38,740 bases of DNA. Source: UBA2645 sp044360285. GTDB taxonomy: Bacteria > Pseudomonadota > Alphaproteobacteria > Rickettsiales > UBA1997. A model generated the notes under the pieces. It saw nothing but the letters and a program-made list of their open reading frames with translations. It did not search any database and was not told the DNA's origin. How positions within the stretch are numbered: position 1 is the stretch's first letter; every line of letters starts with the position of its first letter. The DNA is taken from contig JBIKKP010000011.1 of the NCBI GenBank assembly GCA_044360285.1, forward strand, positions 1-38,740, in the 5' to 3' direction. This document shows positions 16,711 through 25,702 of this stretch, in pieces. A program made the position numbers and the translations under genes.

Positions 16711-17681
16711 TTAGAAAAGCATCTGCAGCAAAGTCCCCAATAAAATTCCAGCAAAAAACCATTTCAGATTTCGGCGCCTTTTTGGCGATTTAAACCATTT
16801 GAGCAAAGAAGAGGAATCACTGTGGAAGCCGACATACACAGACTCAGCGAGCTCGTTATTAGGAATTTCTGCAAGTTTTTTTAAACGCCAATTTTCGAAT
16901 TTTTCGAACTCAAAATCAGCAAAGTTCAAATCAGAAACCGTGTGAGTTCCGCTGGCATCAAAACCGATATTTTTTACCAAAGTTTTTAGCGGATGAACGC
17001 AAAATCCGTCATTTTTAAACATCGCATAAGAAAGCTGAATATCCCAGGCGTCTATCTTGCCCTGCTTTTGAAAACGCAGCATTTCTGTCATATTTCCACC
17101 AGCGCGATTGAATTTTTTTACCGCGTTTTTGTCTTTGATAAAATCGTCAAAATCAGCAATTTCAAAATCAACTTTTTGCCAACGATCTTTCCAAGTTGCC
17201 CATCCCCAAGAAGAATTTTTTCCTTTTACGAAAAAAATATCATGCGCGTAATTGCTCGGAAATTTCGCCAAATTGCTGGGTAAATTAAAACCTGTGACGC
17301 ACCAAACATTTTCTCGCTGCGATAAAATTCTAAACCGTCATTAAGGAATTTTAGAAAATTTTTGTTAGTCAAAATATCGTCTTCAACAACGATCACACAG
17401 TCGTGTATGGCCAAGACACAGTTGATTCCTTCAATAATTGAACGACCAGCACCGTGATTAACTTCGCGTTTAAAAATATGGGTTTTTTTAAAAGGCCAGG
17501 TTGCTTCAATAACGCGATAAACTTGTTCTACTTTCTCAACTTCACGGATGTTTCTTGGCGCATCGCAAAAAATAAAAATTTCTGAATTTGACGCTAATTC
17601 ATTTTGAGCAAGAGCCTCAAGAACTTGCTTAGTTTTATCGGCGCGGTTAAAGCAAAAAAAGGCGATTGGTGCGGTTTTCAT
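16711..17681 (-). pseudogene. Glycosyltransferase (GT-A, HlpA-like sugar transferase), frameshifted
   Basis: Two frames together make one glycosyltransferase of about 320 residues. The first (from ATG 17681, which shares ATGA with the upstream stop) begins MKTAPIAFFCFNRADKT and contains the nucleotide-binding VVEDDI. It reads correctly to about FYRSEK and then becomes nonsense. The second frame resumes with VWCVTGFNLPSNLAKF and continues through GKNSSWGWATWKDRWQ to a C-terminal hydrophobic helix. The switch falls at the run TTTT (17309-17312, AAAA on the coding strand); one extra A would restore the frame (SEKNVWCVTG). It may be a real inactivation, a phase-variable tract or an assembly error. 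All catalytic regions are otherwise preserved. Confidence 0.85.
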
Positions 17682-18529
17682 TTGATGAATTTTTCCCAAA
17701 ATTTTGGTGAATATTTTTGCCAGGCATGGCAGCCGAAAGGCAGCTTATTTCCATTCAACTCGAACAGTTTTTCTGGCTGCACTTCAAATGAAAAAGCAAT
17801 TGCTTCTTGGTAAGACGCGCTTTGAAAATCTGGAAAAATTTCACGAATAATTTGTGCAAAAAAATAGTCTTCAAAAGGAATGGAATAAAGGCGCGAATAG
17901 GTATTGACCACCTCATAAAATTTTCTTTCTCCAAGCAAAAAGTTCAAAAAAAGCTGCAACGGTGAAAGAATTTTTTTGTAGGACTTGGTGCAATATTTTT
18001 GCAAAGTTTTACGGAATTTTAGAAACTCGAAAAGACTCAAATTGCGATCCATAACTTGCAAAATTTTTTGCACATTACGCAGCGAGAAACCGCCATTTCC
18101 AGCATAAGGCAGAAATTCCGTTTCTTTTCCGCTTTGATCAAAATTTTTAAACCACGGCGCACCGATATAATCAAAACCCTTCTCGCACCACCGCTCAAGC
18201 TCATCGGCGAAAGCGTAAGCATCGAGTTGATAAATCAGCATAAAACTAAATTGCCTAAATTTTTCGTAAAACTCATGTCGGCAAAGTAGATTGCTGTAGC
18301 TTCGAACACTGATGAAGTTTTCATTGGCAAAAGATATAAAACTGCAATTTTTAGAACCTTCACAAGCACGCCTATAATTCGTCAAATCCAGAGATTCTGG
18401 GTGAGAAAAAATTATCGAATAATTAGAAAAAACTTTTAGAGCTTGTGACAACGATTTATGTTCAGCATTATCGATTGATGCCTTATAAATAGGGACCACA
18501 ACGCAGATTTCTTTTTTATCCACTACCAT
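17678..18529 (-). CDS. DUF5672 family protein (putative glycosyltransferase-like)
   Basis: A 283-residue protein of the DUF5672 family, which occurs in polysaccharide and glycan clusters and resembles GT-A glycosyltransferases. Signatures are ICVVVPIYK near the N-terminus, LIYQLDAYAF (residues 99-108), GFDYIGAPWF, AGNGGFSLRNV, EDYFFAQ and the C-terminal LPFGCHAWQKY. No signal peptide or membrane segment is visible. Its start codon overlaps that of divergent rfbC by 2 bases, and its stop overlaps the start of the frameshifted glycosyltransferase (ATGA). The substrate is unknown. Confidence 0.8.
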   Translation of the reverse strand: MVVDKKEICVVVPIYKASIDNAEHKSLSQALKVFSNYSIIFSHPESLDLTNYRRACEGSKNCSFISFANENFISVRSYSNLLCRHEFYEKFRQFSFMLIYQLDAYAFADELERWCEKGFDYIGAPWFKNFDQSGKETEFLPYAGNGGFSLRNVQKILQVMDRNLSLFEFLKFRKTLQKYCTKSYKKILSPLQLFLNFLLGERKFYEVVNTYSRLYSIPFEDYFFAQIIREIFPDFQSASYQEAIAFSFEVQPEKLFELNGNKLPFGCHAWQKYSPKFWEKFIK

Positions 18530-19076
18530 GAATTTCGAATTTAGAAAAACTTTTATCGACTCGCTGGTCGTAATTGAAGGAAGGCGCTTTAAAGACGAGA
18601 GAGGCTTTTTTTGCGAAAGCTATAAATTCTCTGACTTCGCTGCAAATGGAATTACTGATGAATTCAAGCAAGACAATCATTCATTTTCAACTAAAGGAGT
18701 TGTGCGCGGACTGCATTTTCAAATTGCACCGCAGGCACAATCAAAATTGGTGCGCTGCGTGCGCGGCGAAATTTATGATGTTGCGGTTGATTTACGCAAA
18801 ACATCAAAAACTTTTGGGCAGTTTTTTGGCATAAAGTTATCCGATCAAAATCACACAATGCTCTACATCCCAGAGGGCTTTGCGCATGGATTTTCAACGC
18901 TTTCTGATGAAGCTGAGGTGCTTTACAAAACTTCAAACGAATATGATCCAAAATCTGAGCTTGGCATCAAATGGAACGACACCGATTTGGCAATAAATTG
19001 GCAGGTAAAAAATCCAATAATTTCTAAAAAAGATGAGGTTTTGCCGTCTTTTCAAGAAATTAAATCACGCTTTTAA
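18528..19076 (+). CDS. rfbC: dTDP-4-dehydrorhamnose 3,5-epimerase
   Basis: RmlC converts dTDP-4-keto-6-deoxyglucose to dTDP-4-keto-L-rhamnose, the third step of dTDP-L-rhamnose synthesis. It is a 182-residue cupin. The catalytic base is His63 in VRGLHFQ and the catalytic tyrosine is Tyr133 in VLYKTSNEYD; DERGFFCESY near residue 23 is typical. The start fits the family length, but no Shine-Dalgarno precedes it and the ATG shares the bases CATG with the divergent gene. rfbD follows after 3 nt. Confidence 0.95.
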   Translation: MNFEFRKTFIDSLVVIEGRRFKDERGFFCESYKFSDFAANGITDEFKQDNHSFSTKGVVRGLHFQIAPQAQSKLVRCVRGEIYDVAVDLRKTSKTFGQFFGIKLSDQNHTMLYIPEGFAHGFSTLSDEAEVLYKTSNEYDPKSELGIKWNDTDLAINWQVKNPIISKKDEVLPSFQEIKSRF

Positions 19077-19079
19077 TTC

Positions 19080-19901
19080 ATGAAGAAGCTTCTAATTACT
19101 GGTGCCGGAGGCATGCTTGCAAAAGATGCTGCAGAAATTTTTACGCAAGCTGGGTATCAAGTAACCGCAGCAAAAAAATCTGATCTTGATGTTTCTGATG
19201 AGAAATCAGTCGAGGAATTTTTTGCCAAAAACACTTTTGATTTCGTCTTGCACGCCGCTGCTTATACAAAAGTTGATGATGCTGAAACTAACCAAGACCT
19301 GGCCTTTTTAATCAACACGCAAGGTGCTAAAAATCTTGCGAAAGCAACCAAGCAGCAAGATATTCCAATCATCTATATCAGCACTGACTACGTTTTTAAT
19401 GGCGAAAAAGGCTCACCTTATTTGCCAAGCGATACAACGGCCCCGATCAATGTTTACGGTGCTTCAAAGCTTGCTGGTGAAGAATTTGTTAGATCGATCA
19501 ATCCCAAGCATTACATCGCTCGCACCAGTTGGCTCTTTGGCTTAGGCGGAAAAAACTTCGTCGACACCATGCTGCAGATGGCACAGAAGCAAAAAGAAAT
19601 TCGTGTCGTCAACGACCAGTTTGGCTGTCCAACTTGGACATATGACTTAGCAAAAGCTCTTAAAAATCTCATTGAGGAAAAGCGCAGCTTTGGAACCTAT
19701 CATTTGTGCAATTCTAACTTTACAACTTGGTTTGGCTTAGCGAAAAAAATCTTTGAAATTCGCTCTCTCGCAGTTGAAGTTGTTCCGGTTGCAACCGCTG
19801 AATTTCCGCGACCAGCAAAGCGCCCTGGATTCTCCGCAATGGATAATGCCGGCGCCCTACAAAGCTGGGAAGAAGCTCTAAAACAATATCTCAAAATATA
19901 A
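19080..19901 (+). CDS. rfbD: dTDP-4-dehydrorhamnose reductase
   Basis: RmlD reduces dTDP-4-keto-L-rhamnose to dTDP-L-rhamnose with NAD(P)H. The 273-residue extended SDR has the nucleotide-binding ITGAGGML (residues 6-13), ISTDYVFNG (100-108) and the catalytic pair Tyr126 / Lys130 in NVYGASKLAGE. The RTSWLFG and NDQFGCPTW segments are characteristic of RmlD. It directly follows rfbC and is followed by a glycosyltransferase after 6 nt. Confidence 0.95.
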   Translation: MKKLLITGAGGMLAKDAAEIFTQAGYQVTAAKKSDLDVSDEKSVEEFFAKNTFDFVLHAAAYTKVDDAETNQDLAFLINTQGAKNLAKATKQQDIPIIYISTDYVFNGEKGSPYLPSDTTAPINVYGASKLAGEEFVRSINPKHYIARTSWLFGLGGKNFVDTMLQMAQKQKEIRVVNDQFGCPTWTYDLAKALKNLIEEKRSFGTYHLCNSNFTTWFGLAKKIFEIRSLAVEVVPVATAEFPRPAKRPGFSAMDNAGALQSWEEALKQYLKI

Positions 19902-19907
19902 TCACCA

Positions 19908-21641
19908 ATGCTCTCAGTAATCGTCTATGGCCGCAATGACAATCACGGCTACAACATGCATAAAAGAATTGCGATTAGCCTTAATTGCATTGCTGAAGTT
20001 TTAAGCGACCCAGATGACGAAATTCTTTACGTCGATTACAACACCTCCAACGACCTTCCAACAGTCATTGAAGCAATTGCCGACACCCTCACCGACAAAG
20101 CAAAGAAACTTACTCGCGTCTTTCGCGTTCGCCCAGAAATCCACGATCGCTACACAGATAAAACTCACGCACAAGTCAACGAACCTTTGGCACGCAACAT
20201 TGCGCTACGTCGCAGCAATCCAAATAACCGATGGATTCTCTCGAGCAATACCGATATGGTTTTTACAATTCTCGACGAAAAAAAATCACTTTCTGACGTT
20301 GTAAAAGAAGCTGAAGATGGATTTTACGAACTCGCCAGATTCGACGTTCCAGAACCTCTTTGGGAATCTCTGGATCGCAAAAACCCGCAAGACATTATCG
20401 CTAAATTCAAGAAATGGGGATTTTCACTGCACATAAACGAAATCGTTTATGGAAACGAAACCATCATCTATGACGCACCAGGCGACTTCCAGCTCGCGCT
20501 GCGCGAAGATCTATTCAAAATTGGTGGCTTTGACGAAAGAATGATTTGGGGTTGGCACGTTGATTCCAACCTCTGCAAAAGAATGAAACTGCTGCGCGGC
20601 GAAGTAAAATCTCTGCAAGACAAACTTTTTGGCTATCACTGCAATCACACCAGAAGTTCGGGCTGGATGCATAGCGTTAAACGCAAAGAAAATAGCATCG
20701 AAACTTTTTTTGAATATGTCACCGAAACAACAGTACCAGGCCACGAAGAATCTTGGGGACTTGCCGGTGAGGAAGTTGAAGAAATCAGAATCGGCTCTGA
20801 CCCAACCTCAACTTTTATACAAAAAATTGATGGAATGATCGCCAAGCCTCTTACGGCGCCGCTTGAAGCTTTTTACAACAAAACTGGTTACAACGAAATT
20901 ACCTACGACACAGATCACATATTTCCCTACCTCGCCGAACAGTTTGTGAATCTTAAACAAAAATCACGTATCGTTTACATCGGCCACAACCATCTCATGC
21001 TAGAAAAAATCGAAAATTTTATTTCGAAGCTAAGCAACATTGAAAAAATCTATTACCATCAGGTTTTAGGCCTTGATGCCAAAAACATAACAACAAGCGC
21101 AGGCTCAATCATACTTCAGCCGAAAAAAGCAGAATTTTTGTCTGAAGACGAAATTTGTAAAACCGTTAATATGATAATTTTTGACTTCGGACTTGAAACA
21201 GATGTTATCAAAAAAATCTCAACCCTCGATAGCTTTAGAAAACTTCTAGAGATGCAGAGCTGTCTATTAATAAAACTTGCCCTCAGCCCAACAAAAAACA
21301 GGATAAAAGTTCTTAATATCGGTGTGCATAACACTCAATTTTATCGCAACGTAAAGAAATTTTTTAACCCGATACAAAACCCTTTCAGCTCAAGAATCAT
21401 GGTTGGATTTATCACCAATCATAACATTTTTTTGCAAAAATTTTACGAAGAAAACTATTTTAGAAAAGCCAAAAAATATCTAAACTTAAATCGAGCAATT
21501 TTTAGCACTTTTTGTCTATTTACCCTATTGCCTGTAGAAATTTTCAAAAACAAATTGCGCTACACGATTAAAAAAATTTCGGCTCAAAGAAAATTCAAAA
21601 AAGCAAAGGATTCTCTAAAAAAACTCCAACTTAACTACTAA
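19908..21641 (+). CDS. Glycosyltransferase family 2-like protein with extra C-terminal domain
   Basis: A 577-residue protein. The first 280 residues look like a GT-A glycosyltransferase: MLSVIVYGRNDNHGYNMHKR, LYVDYNTSNDLP, RWILSSNTDMVFT (an Asp in the DxD position) and GGFDERMIWGWHVDSNLCKR, which resembles the acceptor-site region of GT2 enzymes. The region of about 340-520 has a second Rossmann-like pattern (SRIVYIGHNHLMLEKIENF, KVLNIGVHN) that I cannot assign. The C-terminus is very basic with a hydrophobic stretch. The first domain is paralogous to the gene at 26950. Donor and acceptor are unknown; the neighbours suggest a surface polysaccharide. Confidence 0.7.
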   Translation: MLSVIVYGRNDNHGYNMHKRIAISLNCIAEVLSDPDDEILYVDYNTSNDLPTVIEAIADTLTDKAKKLTRVFRVRPEIHDRYTDKTHAQVNEPLARNIALRRSNPNNRWILSSNTDMVFTILDEKKSLSDVVKEAEDGFYELARFDVPEPLWESLDRKNPQDIIAKFKKWGFSLHINEIVYGNETIIYDAPGDFQLALREDLFKIGGFDERMIWGWHVDSNLCKRMKLLRGEVKSLQDKLFGYHCNHTRSSGWMHSVKRKENSIETFFEYVTETTVPGHEESWGLAGEEVEEIRIGSDPTSTFIQKIDGMIAKPLTAPLEAFYNKTGYNEITYDTDHIFPYLAEQFVNLKQKSRIVYIGHNHLMLEKIENFISKLSNIEKIYYHQVLGLDAKNITTSAGSIILQPKKAEFLSEDEICKTVNMIIFDFGLETDVIKKISTLDSFRKLLEMQSCLLIKLALSPTKNRIKVLNIGVHNTQFYRNVKKFFNPIQNPFSSRIMVGFITNHNIFLQKFYEENYFRKAKKYLNLNRAIFSTFCLFTLLPVEIFKNKLRYTIKKISAQRKFKKAKDSLKKLQLNY

Positions 21642-21647
21642 AAAATC

Positions 21648-22619
21648 ATGAAAACTGCACTGGTTTGCGGCGCTGGCGGCTTTATTGGCGGCCATTTGGT
21701 AAAAAAATTAAAACAAGAAGGATTTTGGGTGCGCGGTGTCGACCTAAAATTTCACGAATACAGCGAAACAGCAGCTGATGATTTTGTAGTTGGCGATTTG
21801 CGTAATTTGGATTTTTGTAAAAGCGTAATTGATCGCAAGTTCGACGAAGTTTACCAACTTGCTGCCGACATGGGCGGAGCCGGTTTTGTTTTCACTGGCG
21901 AAAACGACGCGGACATCATGCATAATTCAGCAACAATCAACCTCAACGTGCTTGATGTTTGCTACAAAAGAAACGTCAAAAACATCTTCTACTCGTCCTC
22001 TGCTTGCATGTATCCAGAGCACAACCAGATGGATCCAAACAACCCAAATTGCAAAGAAGACTCGGCCTATCCAGCCAACCCAGACAGCGAATATGGTTGG
22101 GAAAAACTTTTCTCAGAAAGGCTTTATCTTGCTTACGGCCGCAACCATGGAATGAATGTTCGTGTTGCCAGATATCACAACATTTTTGGCCCTGAGGGCA
22201 CTTGGCGCGGCGGTCGCGAAAAATCTCCAGCAGCAATTTGTCGTAAAGTTGCTGAAACAAAAGATGGCGGCGAAATCGAAGTTTGGGGCAGCGGCTTGCA
22301 AACTAGGTCTTTCCTTTACGTTGATGAATGCGTTGAAGGCACCAGCAAATTGCTTCGTTCAAACTTTACCGGTCCAGTTAACATTGGTTCAGAAGAAATG
22401 ATCTCGATCAATGATTTAGCAAAAATGGTAATCGAAATTTCCGGCAAAAAAATTTCGATTAAAAACATTCCAGGACCAATTGGTGTAATGGGCAGAAATT
22501 CTGACAATACTTTAATCAAAGAAAAGCTAGGCTGGGCACCTTCTAGACCATTAAGAGATGGGATTGAGAAAACTTACCGCTGGATTGAAAAAAAGGTTCA
22601 AGAAACTTCAAAAAAATAA
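21648..22619 (+). CDS. GDP-mannose 3,5-epimerase-like SDR
   Basis: A 323-residue extended SDR epimerase. It has GAGGFIGG (residues 8-15), Ser118 and Cys120 in YSSSACMYPE, Tyr149 and Lys153 in SEYGWEKLFSE, and Lys192 in TWRGGREKSP. With a constant offset of 25, these fall on Ser143, Cys145, Tyr174, Lys178 and Lys217 of the Arabidopsis GDP-mannose 3,5-epimerase as I recall it. The block GLQTRSFLYVDECVEG and GRNSDNTLIKEKLGWAP also match the plant enzyme closely. That enzyme makes GDP-L-galactose and GDP-L-gulose. The bacterial product could differ. A GDP-linked sugar is therefore likely to feed this cluster. Confidence 0.85.
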   Translation: MKTALVCGAGGFIGGHLVKKLKQEGFWVRGVDLKFHEYSETAADDFVVGDLRNLDFCKSVIDRKFDEVYQLAADMGGAGFVFTGENDADIMHNSATINLNVLDVCYKRNVKNIFYSSSACMYPEHNQMDPNNPNCKEDSAYPANPDSEYGWEKLFSERLYLAYGRNHGMNVRVARYHNIFGPEGTWRGGREKSPAAICRKVAETKDGGEIEVWGSGLQTRSFLYVDECVEGTSKLLRSNFTGPVNIGSEEMISINDLAKMVIEISGKKISIKNIPGPIGVMGRNSDNTLIKEKLGWAPSRPLRDGIEKTYRWIEKKVQETSKK

Positions 22620-22622
22620 TCT

Positions 22623-24086
22623 ATGAAAAACCAAACTTACGACATCTGCATAGTTGGAAATGGGTCTTTGGCTGGAACTTTAGCCTTCAGACTTATCCAA
22701 GAAAATCCTTCACTAAAAATTGCTTTAGTTGGTCCGGAAAGTCGTTTTGGTTCAGCAACAAGAGCGGCGGCAGCAATGTTTAACGTTTGGTGCGAATTAG
22801 CTCCCGGTCACCTTGAAGATCCTTTGTTTGCAAAACGCTTTCACCTTACTCGCAGCGGCGCTGAAAATTGGACAGCATTGCTCGAAAAAATCTCCTCAGT
22901 CACCGGAGAGAAAGTTGAGCCAAAGTGGGGAACTTATTTGATCAAAACCTGCAGAAGCACTGAGATCGAAGAAAACGCCTTCCGTTACGTCGAGAAAAAA
23001 GTTCAAGAAAATAACATCGAACATAAAAAAGTTTCTCCATCAGACTTGCCTTGGCTAAAGGGCATGCATGGCTCTCACGTTATTGAAGCTATGTACATAA
23101 AAAATGATGGTCGAGTTGACTCGCGGCTTGTCTTAAAAAATCTTGATGCAGCAAACAAAAAGCTTGGGGTCGAAATTTTTAATGACGAAGTAACCGAGCT
23201 AAAGCTAGCAAAATCTGGATTTCTCAGAACAAATTCTGATCACGAAATTAGCACAAAAACTGGCGCAAAAATCTCTGCAAAAAATATCGTTCTAGCCAAC
23301 GGCGCCTTTGCTCAAAGCCTGATTGATCAAAACCCCGATATCGCCAAAGAAATTCCAAGATTACTTTTTGGAATCGGTTCTGGCCTAGATGTGTCAATGC
23401 CAGATTGGGTTAAACAATATGGTGGACTAGGTAAGGAAATTATGGATCTTGATGCCGTTGTTCGCACCACCGACCGCGGCGGTGCTTGCGGCGTTCACGT
23501 TGTTCCTTACGGCGATGGAAAATTTTACGCCGGCGCATCAAGCCTAACTTCCCTCACCCCAGATTTCACACCAACGCTTCACGCAACTCATTTCTTGCTC
23601 GAAGCTTTAGTCAATGAGATCAATCGCAGTTTCTTCAACGCTAACATCGCTTTCCGCGGTGTAGGTTTCAGACCAACAAGTGCTGATACCTTCCCATTAC
23701 TTGGCGAAACCAGTGTCAAAGGTCTGTGGATGTTAAACGGCACCAAGCGTGATGGATTTACAATGTCTGCTTATCTCAGCTTGCAGCTTGCAAAAAATAT
23801 CCTTGGCGAAGCTCACGAATTGCCACAAGAATTTAAGCCGTGCCGCAAGTTGATATCTTACAAAAACAAAGAACACGCCATCAAAGATGCCGAATTTATG
23901 TATGTCGGCGCCGACGCACAACACGGTGGAATGAGCATTCCATACATGGTCGACAAATATCGCGAAATGCGTCGCAACGAAATTGTAAAAATTTACGACA
24001 AAAGAAATTTAGGCGATTTTGGAATTCATCCAGAACTGCTTCACCTCTATGAAAACGACGATTTTTACGCAAAAATAAAACAATAA
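22623..24086 (+). CDS. FAD-dependent oxidoreductase (DAO family)
   Basis: A 487-residue flavoprotein. It begins with a dinucleotide-binding fold (YDICIVGNGSLAGTLAFRLI, residues 5-24, a GxGxxxG variant) and has later FAD-family features: IVLANGAFAQ, and a C-terminal VGFRPTSADTFPLLGE followed by LWMLNGTKRDGFTMS, as in D-amino-acid-oxidase-type enzymes. The last 75 residues form a tail with no match I recognise. It lies between a GDP-mannose-epimerase-like gene and an RmlC-like gene, each within 5 nt. It may oxidise a sugar or sugar amine; the substrate is inference only. Confidence 0.75.
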   Translation: MKNQTYDICIVGNGSLAGTLAFRLIQENPSLKIALVGPESRFGSATRAAAAMFNVWCELAPGHLEDPLFAKRFHLTRSGAENWTALLEKISSVTGEKVEPKWGTYLIKTCRSTEIEENAFRYVEKKVQENNIEHKKVSPSDLPWLKGMHGSHVIEAMYIKNDGRVDSRLVLKNLDAANKKLGVEIFNDEVTELKLAKSGFLRTNSDHEISTKTGAKISAKNIVLANGAFAQSLIDQNPDIAKEIPRLLFGIGSGLDVSMPDWVKQYGGLGKEIMDLDAVVRTTDRGGACGVHVVPYGDGKFYAGASSLTSLTPDFTPTLHATHFLLEALVNEINRSFFNANIAFRGVGFRPTSADTFPLLGETSVKGLWMLNGTKRDGFTMSAYLSLQLAKNILGEAHELPQEFKPCRKLISYKNKEHAIKDAEFMYVGADAQHGGMSIPYMVDKYREMRRNEIVKIYDKRNLGDFGIHPELLHLYENDDFYAKIKQ

Positions 24087-24090
24087 TTTT

Positions 24091-24606
24091 ATGACTTTCA
24101 GCGTCTCAAAAACATCGCTCGACGGCGTTTTTAAAATAATTCCACCAACAATTTTCGACGACTTTCGCGGCAAATATGTCGAGATTTACAACGAAAAACT
24201 CTACAAAGATGCAGGCATAAACTATCACTATGTGCAAGACGACTACGCCGTTTCGCATCGCGATGTTTTACGCGGAATTCACGGCGATGAAAAAACCGCC
24301 AAACTGGTAAAAGCAGTTTATGGCAAAATGTACATGGTGGTAGTCAATAACGACCCAGCTCACCCACAATATCGCAAATGGGAAGCATTCACTATCAGCC
24401 ATGAAAACTGCATTCAGGTTTCTGTTCCGCCGAAATTTGGCATCGGATTTTTAGTGCTGTCAGAAGAAGCTGTGTTTCATTACAAACAATCAACTTACTA
24501 CGGCGAAGCCAAACAATTCACCATCAAATGGGATGATCCAGCCTATAAAATCTGGTGGCCTAAAACCAGCGGCACAATCATTTCGCAACGTGATCTTTTA
24601 GAGTAA
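24091..24606 (+). CDS. RmlC-like nucleotide-sugar 3,5-epimerase (possibly GDP-sugar specific)
   Basis: A 171-residue cupin of the RmlC superfamily with the catalytic pair conserved: His64 in LRGIHGDEKTAKLV and Tyr131 in FHYKQSTYYG. It differs from the true rfbC at 18528: the motif RGIHGD...KLV and the ending GTIISQRDLLE resemble the Campylobacter heptose epimerases (Cj1430-type) that act on GDP-4-keto sugars, as I recall them. Together with the GDP-mannose-epimerase-like gene this suggests a GDP-linked substrate. It is 1 nt from the downstream aminotransferase. Confidence 0.75.
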   Translation: MTFSVSKTSLDGVFKIIPPTIFDDFRGKYVEIYNEKLYKDAGINYHYVQDDYAVSHRDVLRGIHGDEKTAKLVKAVYGKMYMVVVNNDPAHPQYRKWEAFTISHENCIQVSVPPKFGIGFLVLSEEAVFHYKQSTYYGEAKQFTIKWDDPAYKIWWPKTSGTIISQRDLLE

Positions 24607-24607
24607 A

Positions 24608-25702
24608 ATGTCTTATAGAATTTCTCAGGTTGACCTGGCTATTGGCGCCGAAGAGCTTGCGCTGGTCAAAGAATGCTTTGACAAAAGATGGCTCAGCGAA
24701 GGACCGCGATGTCAGGAATTTCTTCAAAAAATTTGCGAAGTAACCGAATCAAAATATGCTGTTCTTGCGCCAAATGGCACGCTTGGACTTTACTTGGCTT
24801 TGATGGCTTTAGACCTGCCGCAAGGAAGCGAGGTCATAGTTCCTTCTTTCACTTTTTACGCATCCGCAGCTTCTTGCGTTTTTGCTGGGCTAAAACCTGT
24901 TTTTGTCGATATTCTTGATGAGACTTTAAACGTTGATTGCAGCAAGCTGGAAGCTGCAATAACGTCTAATGTGAAAGCGATAATGCCTATCCACATTTAT
25001 GGGCAATCTTGTGACATTGATCCAATTTTACAGCTCGCAAAAAAATATAATCTGCGTGTTATTGAAGATGCCGCACAAGCCCTTGGCGTAAAATATAAAG
25101 GCCGTCACGTTGGCGCAATTGGTGATCTTGGAGTTTTCTCCTTTTTCTCTGACAAGGTAATTACCACTGGCGAAGGTTCGGCAATTACTACTAATGACGA
25201 GACATTATACAATAAACTCAAAATGATGCGAAACCAGGGCCGGCCAAATGCCGGAACCTTCATTCATCCAGAACTTGGTATGAATTTTCGTATCACTGAA
25301 GTACAAGCTTCAATTGGCCTCGCACAAATCGCTAAAATGGATAAGCTCGTTGCAAGACGTCTTGAGCTGTGGAAGCAATATGAAGAAAAATTGCGCAACC
25401 ATGAAGAAATTACCTTCATCAAGCAAGAATCGTTTTCAACCCTTATACCTTTCCGCTTCATCATAAAATCTCGTCACAAGGATCGCATCATGCAGCATCT
25501 TGAGTCAAAAGGCATTCAGACACGCTCTTGTTTCTATCCACTTAATCTTCAGCCACAACTTAAGCACTATCGCAGCAACGATTGCACGATTTCTAAAAAA
25601 TCTTATGACGAAGGCATGTGCTTACCAGTGCATCATAACATTTCAGACTCTGACGTAGAATTTATTTCTGCCGCGATTTTGGAGTCAGTGAATGCTATCT
25701 AG
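24608..25702 (+). CDS. DegT/DnrJ/EryC1/StrS family PLP aminotransferase
   Basis: A 364-residue sugar aminotransferase. The PLP-binding lysine is Lys183 in FSFFSDKVITTGEGS, and Asp154 in VIEDAAQALG contacts the pyridine ring. EVIVPSFTFYASA and NFRITEVQASIGLAQ are standard family blocks. Such enzymes transfer an amino group from glutamate or glutamine to a 3- or 4-keto nucleotide sugar. The upstream FAD oxidoreductase and RmlC-like epimerase could provide the keto sugar. The final 11 nt overlap the next gene. Confidence 0.9.
   Translation: MSYRISQVDLAIGAEELALVKECFDKRWLSEGPRCQEFLQKICEVTESKYAVLAPNGTLGLYLALMALDLPQGSEVIVPSFTFYASAASCVFAGLKPVFVDILDETLNVDCSKLEAAITSNVKAIMPIHIYGQSCDIDPILQLAKKYNLRVIEDAAQALGVKYKGRHVGAIGDLGVFSFFSDKVITTGEGSAITTNDETLYNKLKMMRNQGRPNAGTFIHPELGMNFRITEVQASIGLAQIAKMDKLVARRLELWKQYEEKLRNHEEITFIKQESFSTLIPFRFIIKSRHKDRIMQHLESKGIQTRSCFYPLNLQPQLKHYRSNDCTISKKSYDEGMCLPVHHNISDSDVEFISAAILESVNAI

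Noticed and set aside
16711..17271. Independent small gene of 186 residues (MAKFPSNYAHD...)
   Set aside because: It is the C-terminal part of the frameshifted glycosyltransferase, continuing its family pattern across the shift.
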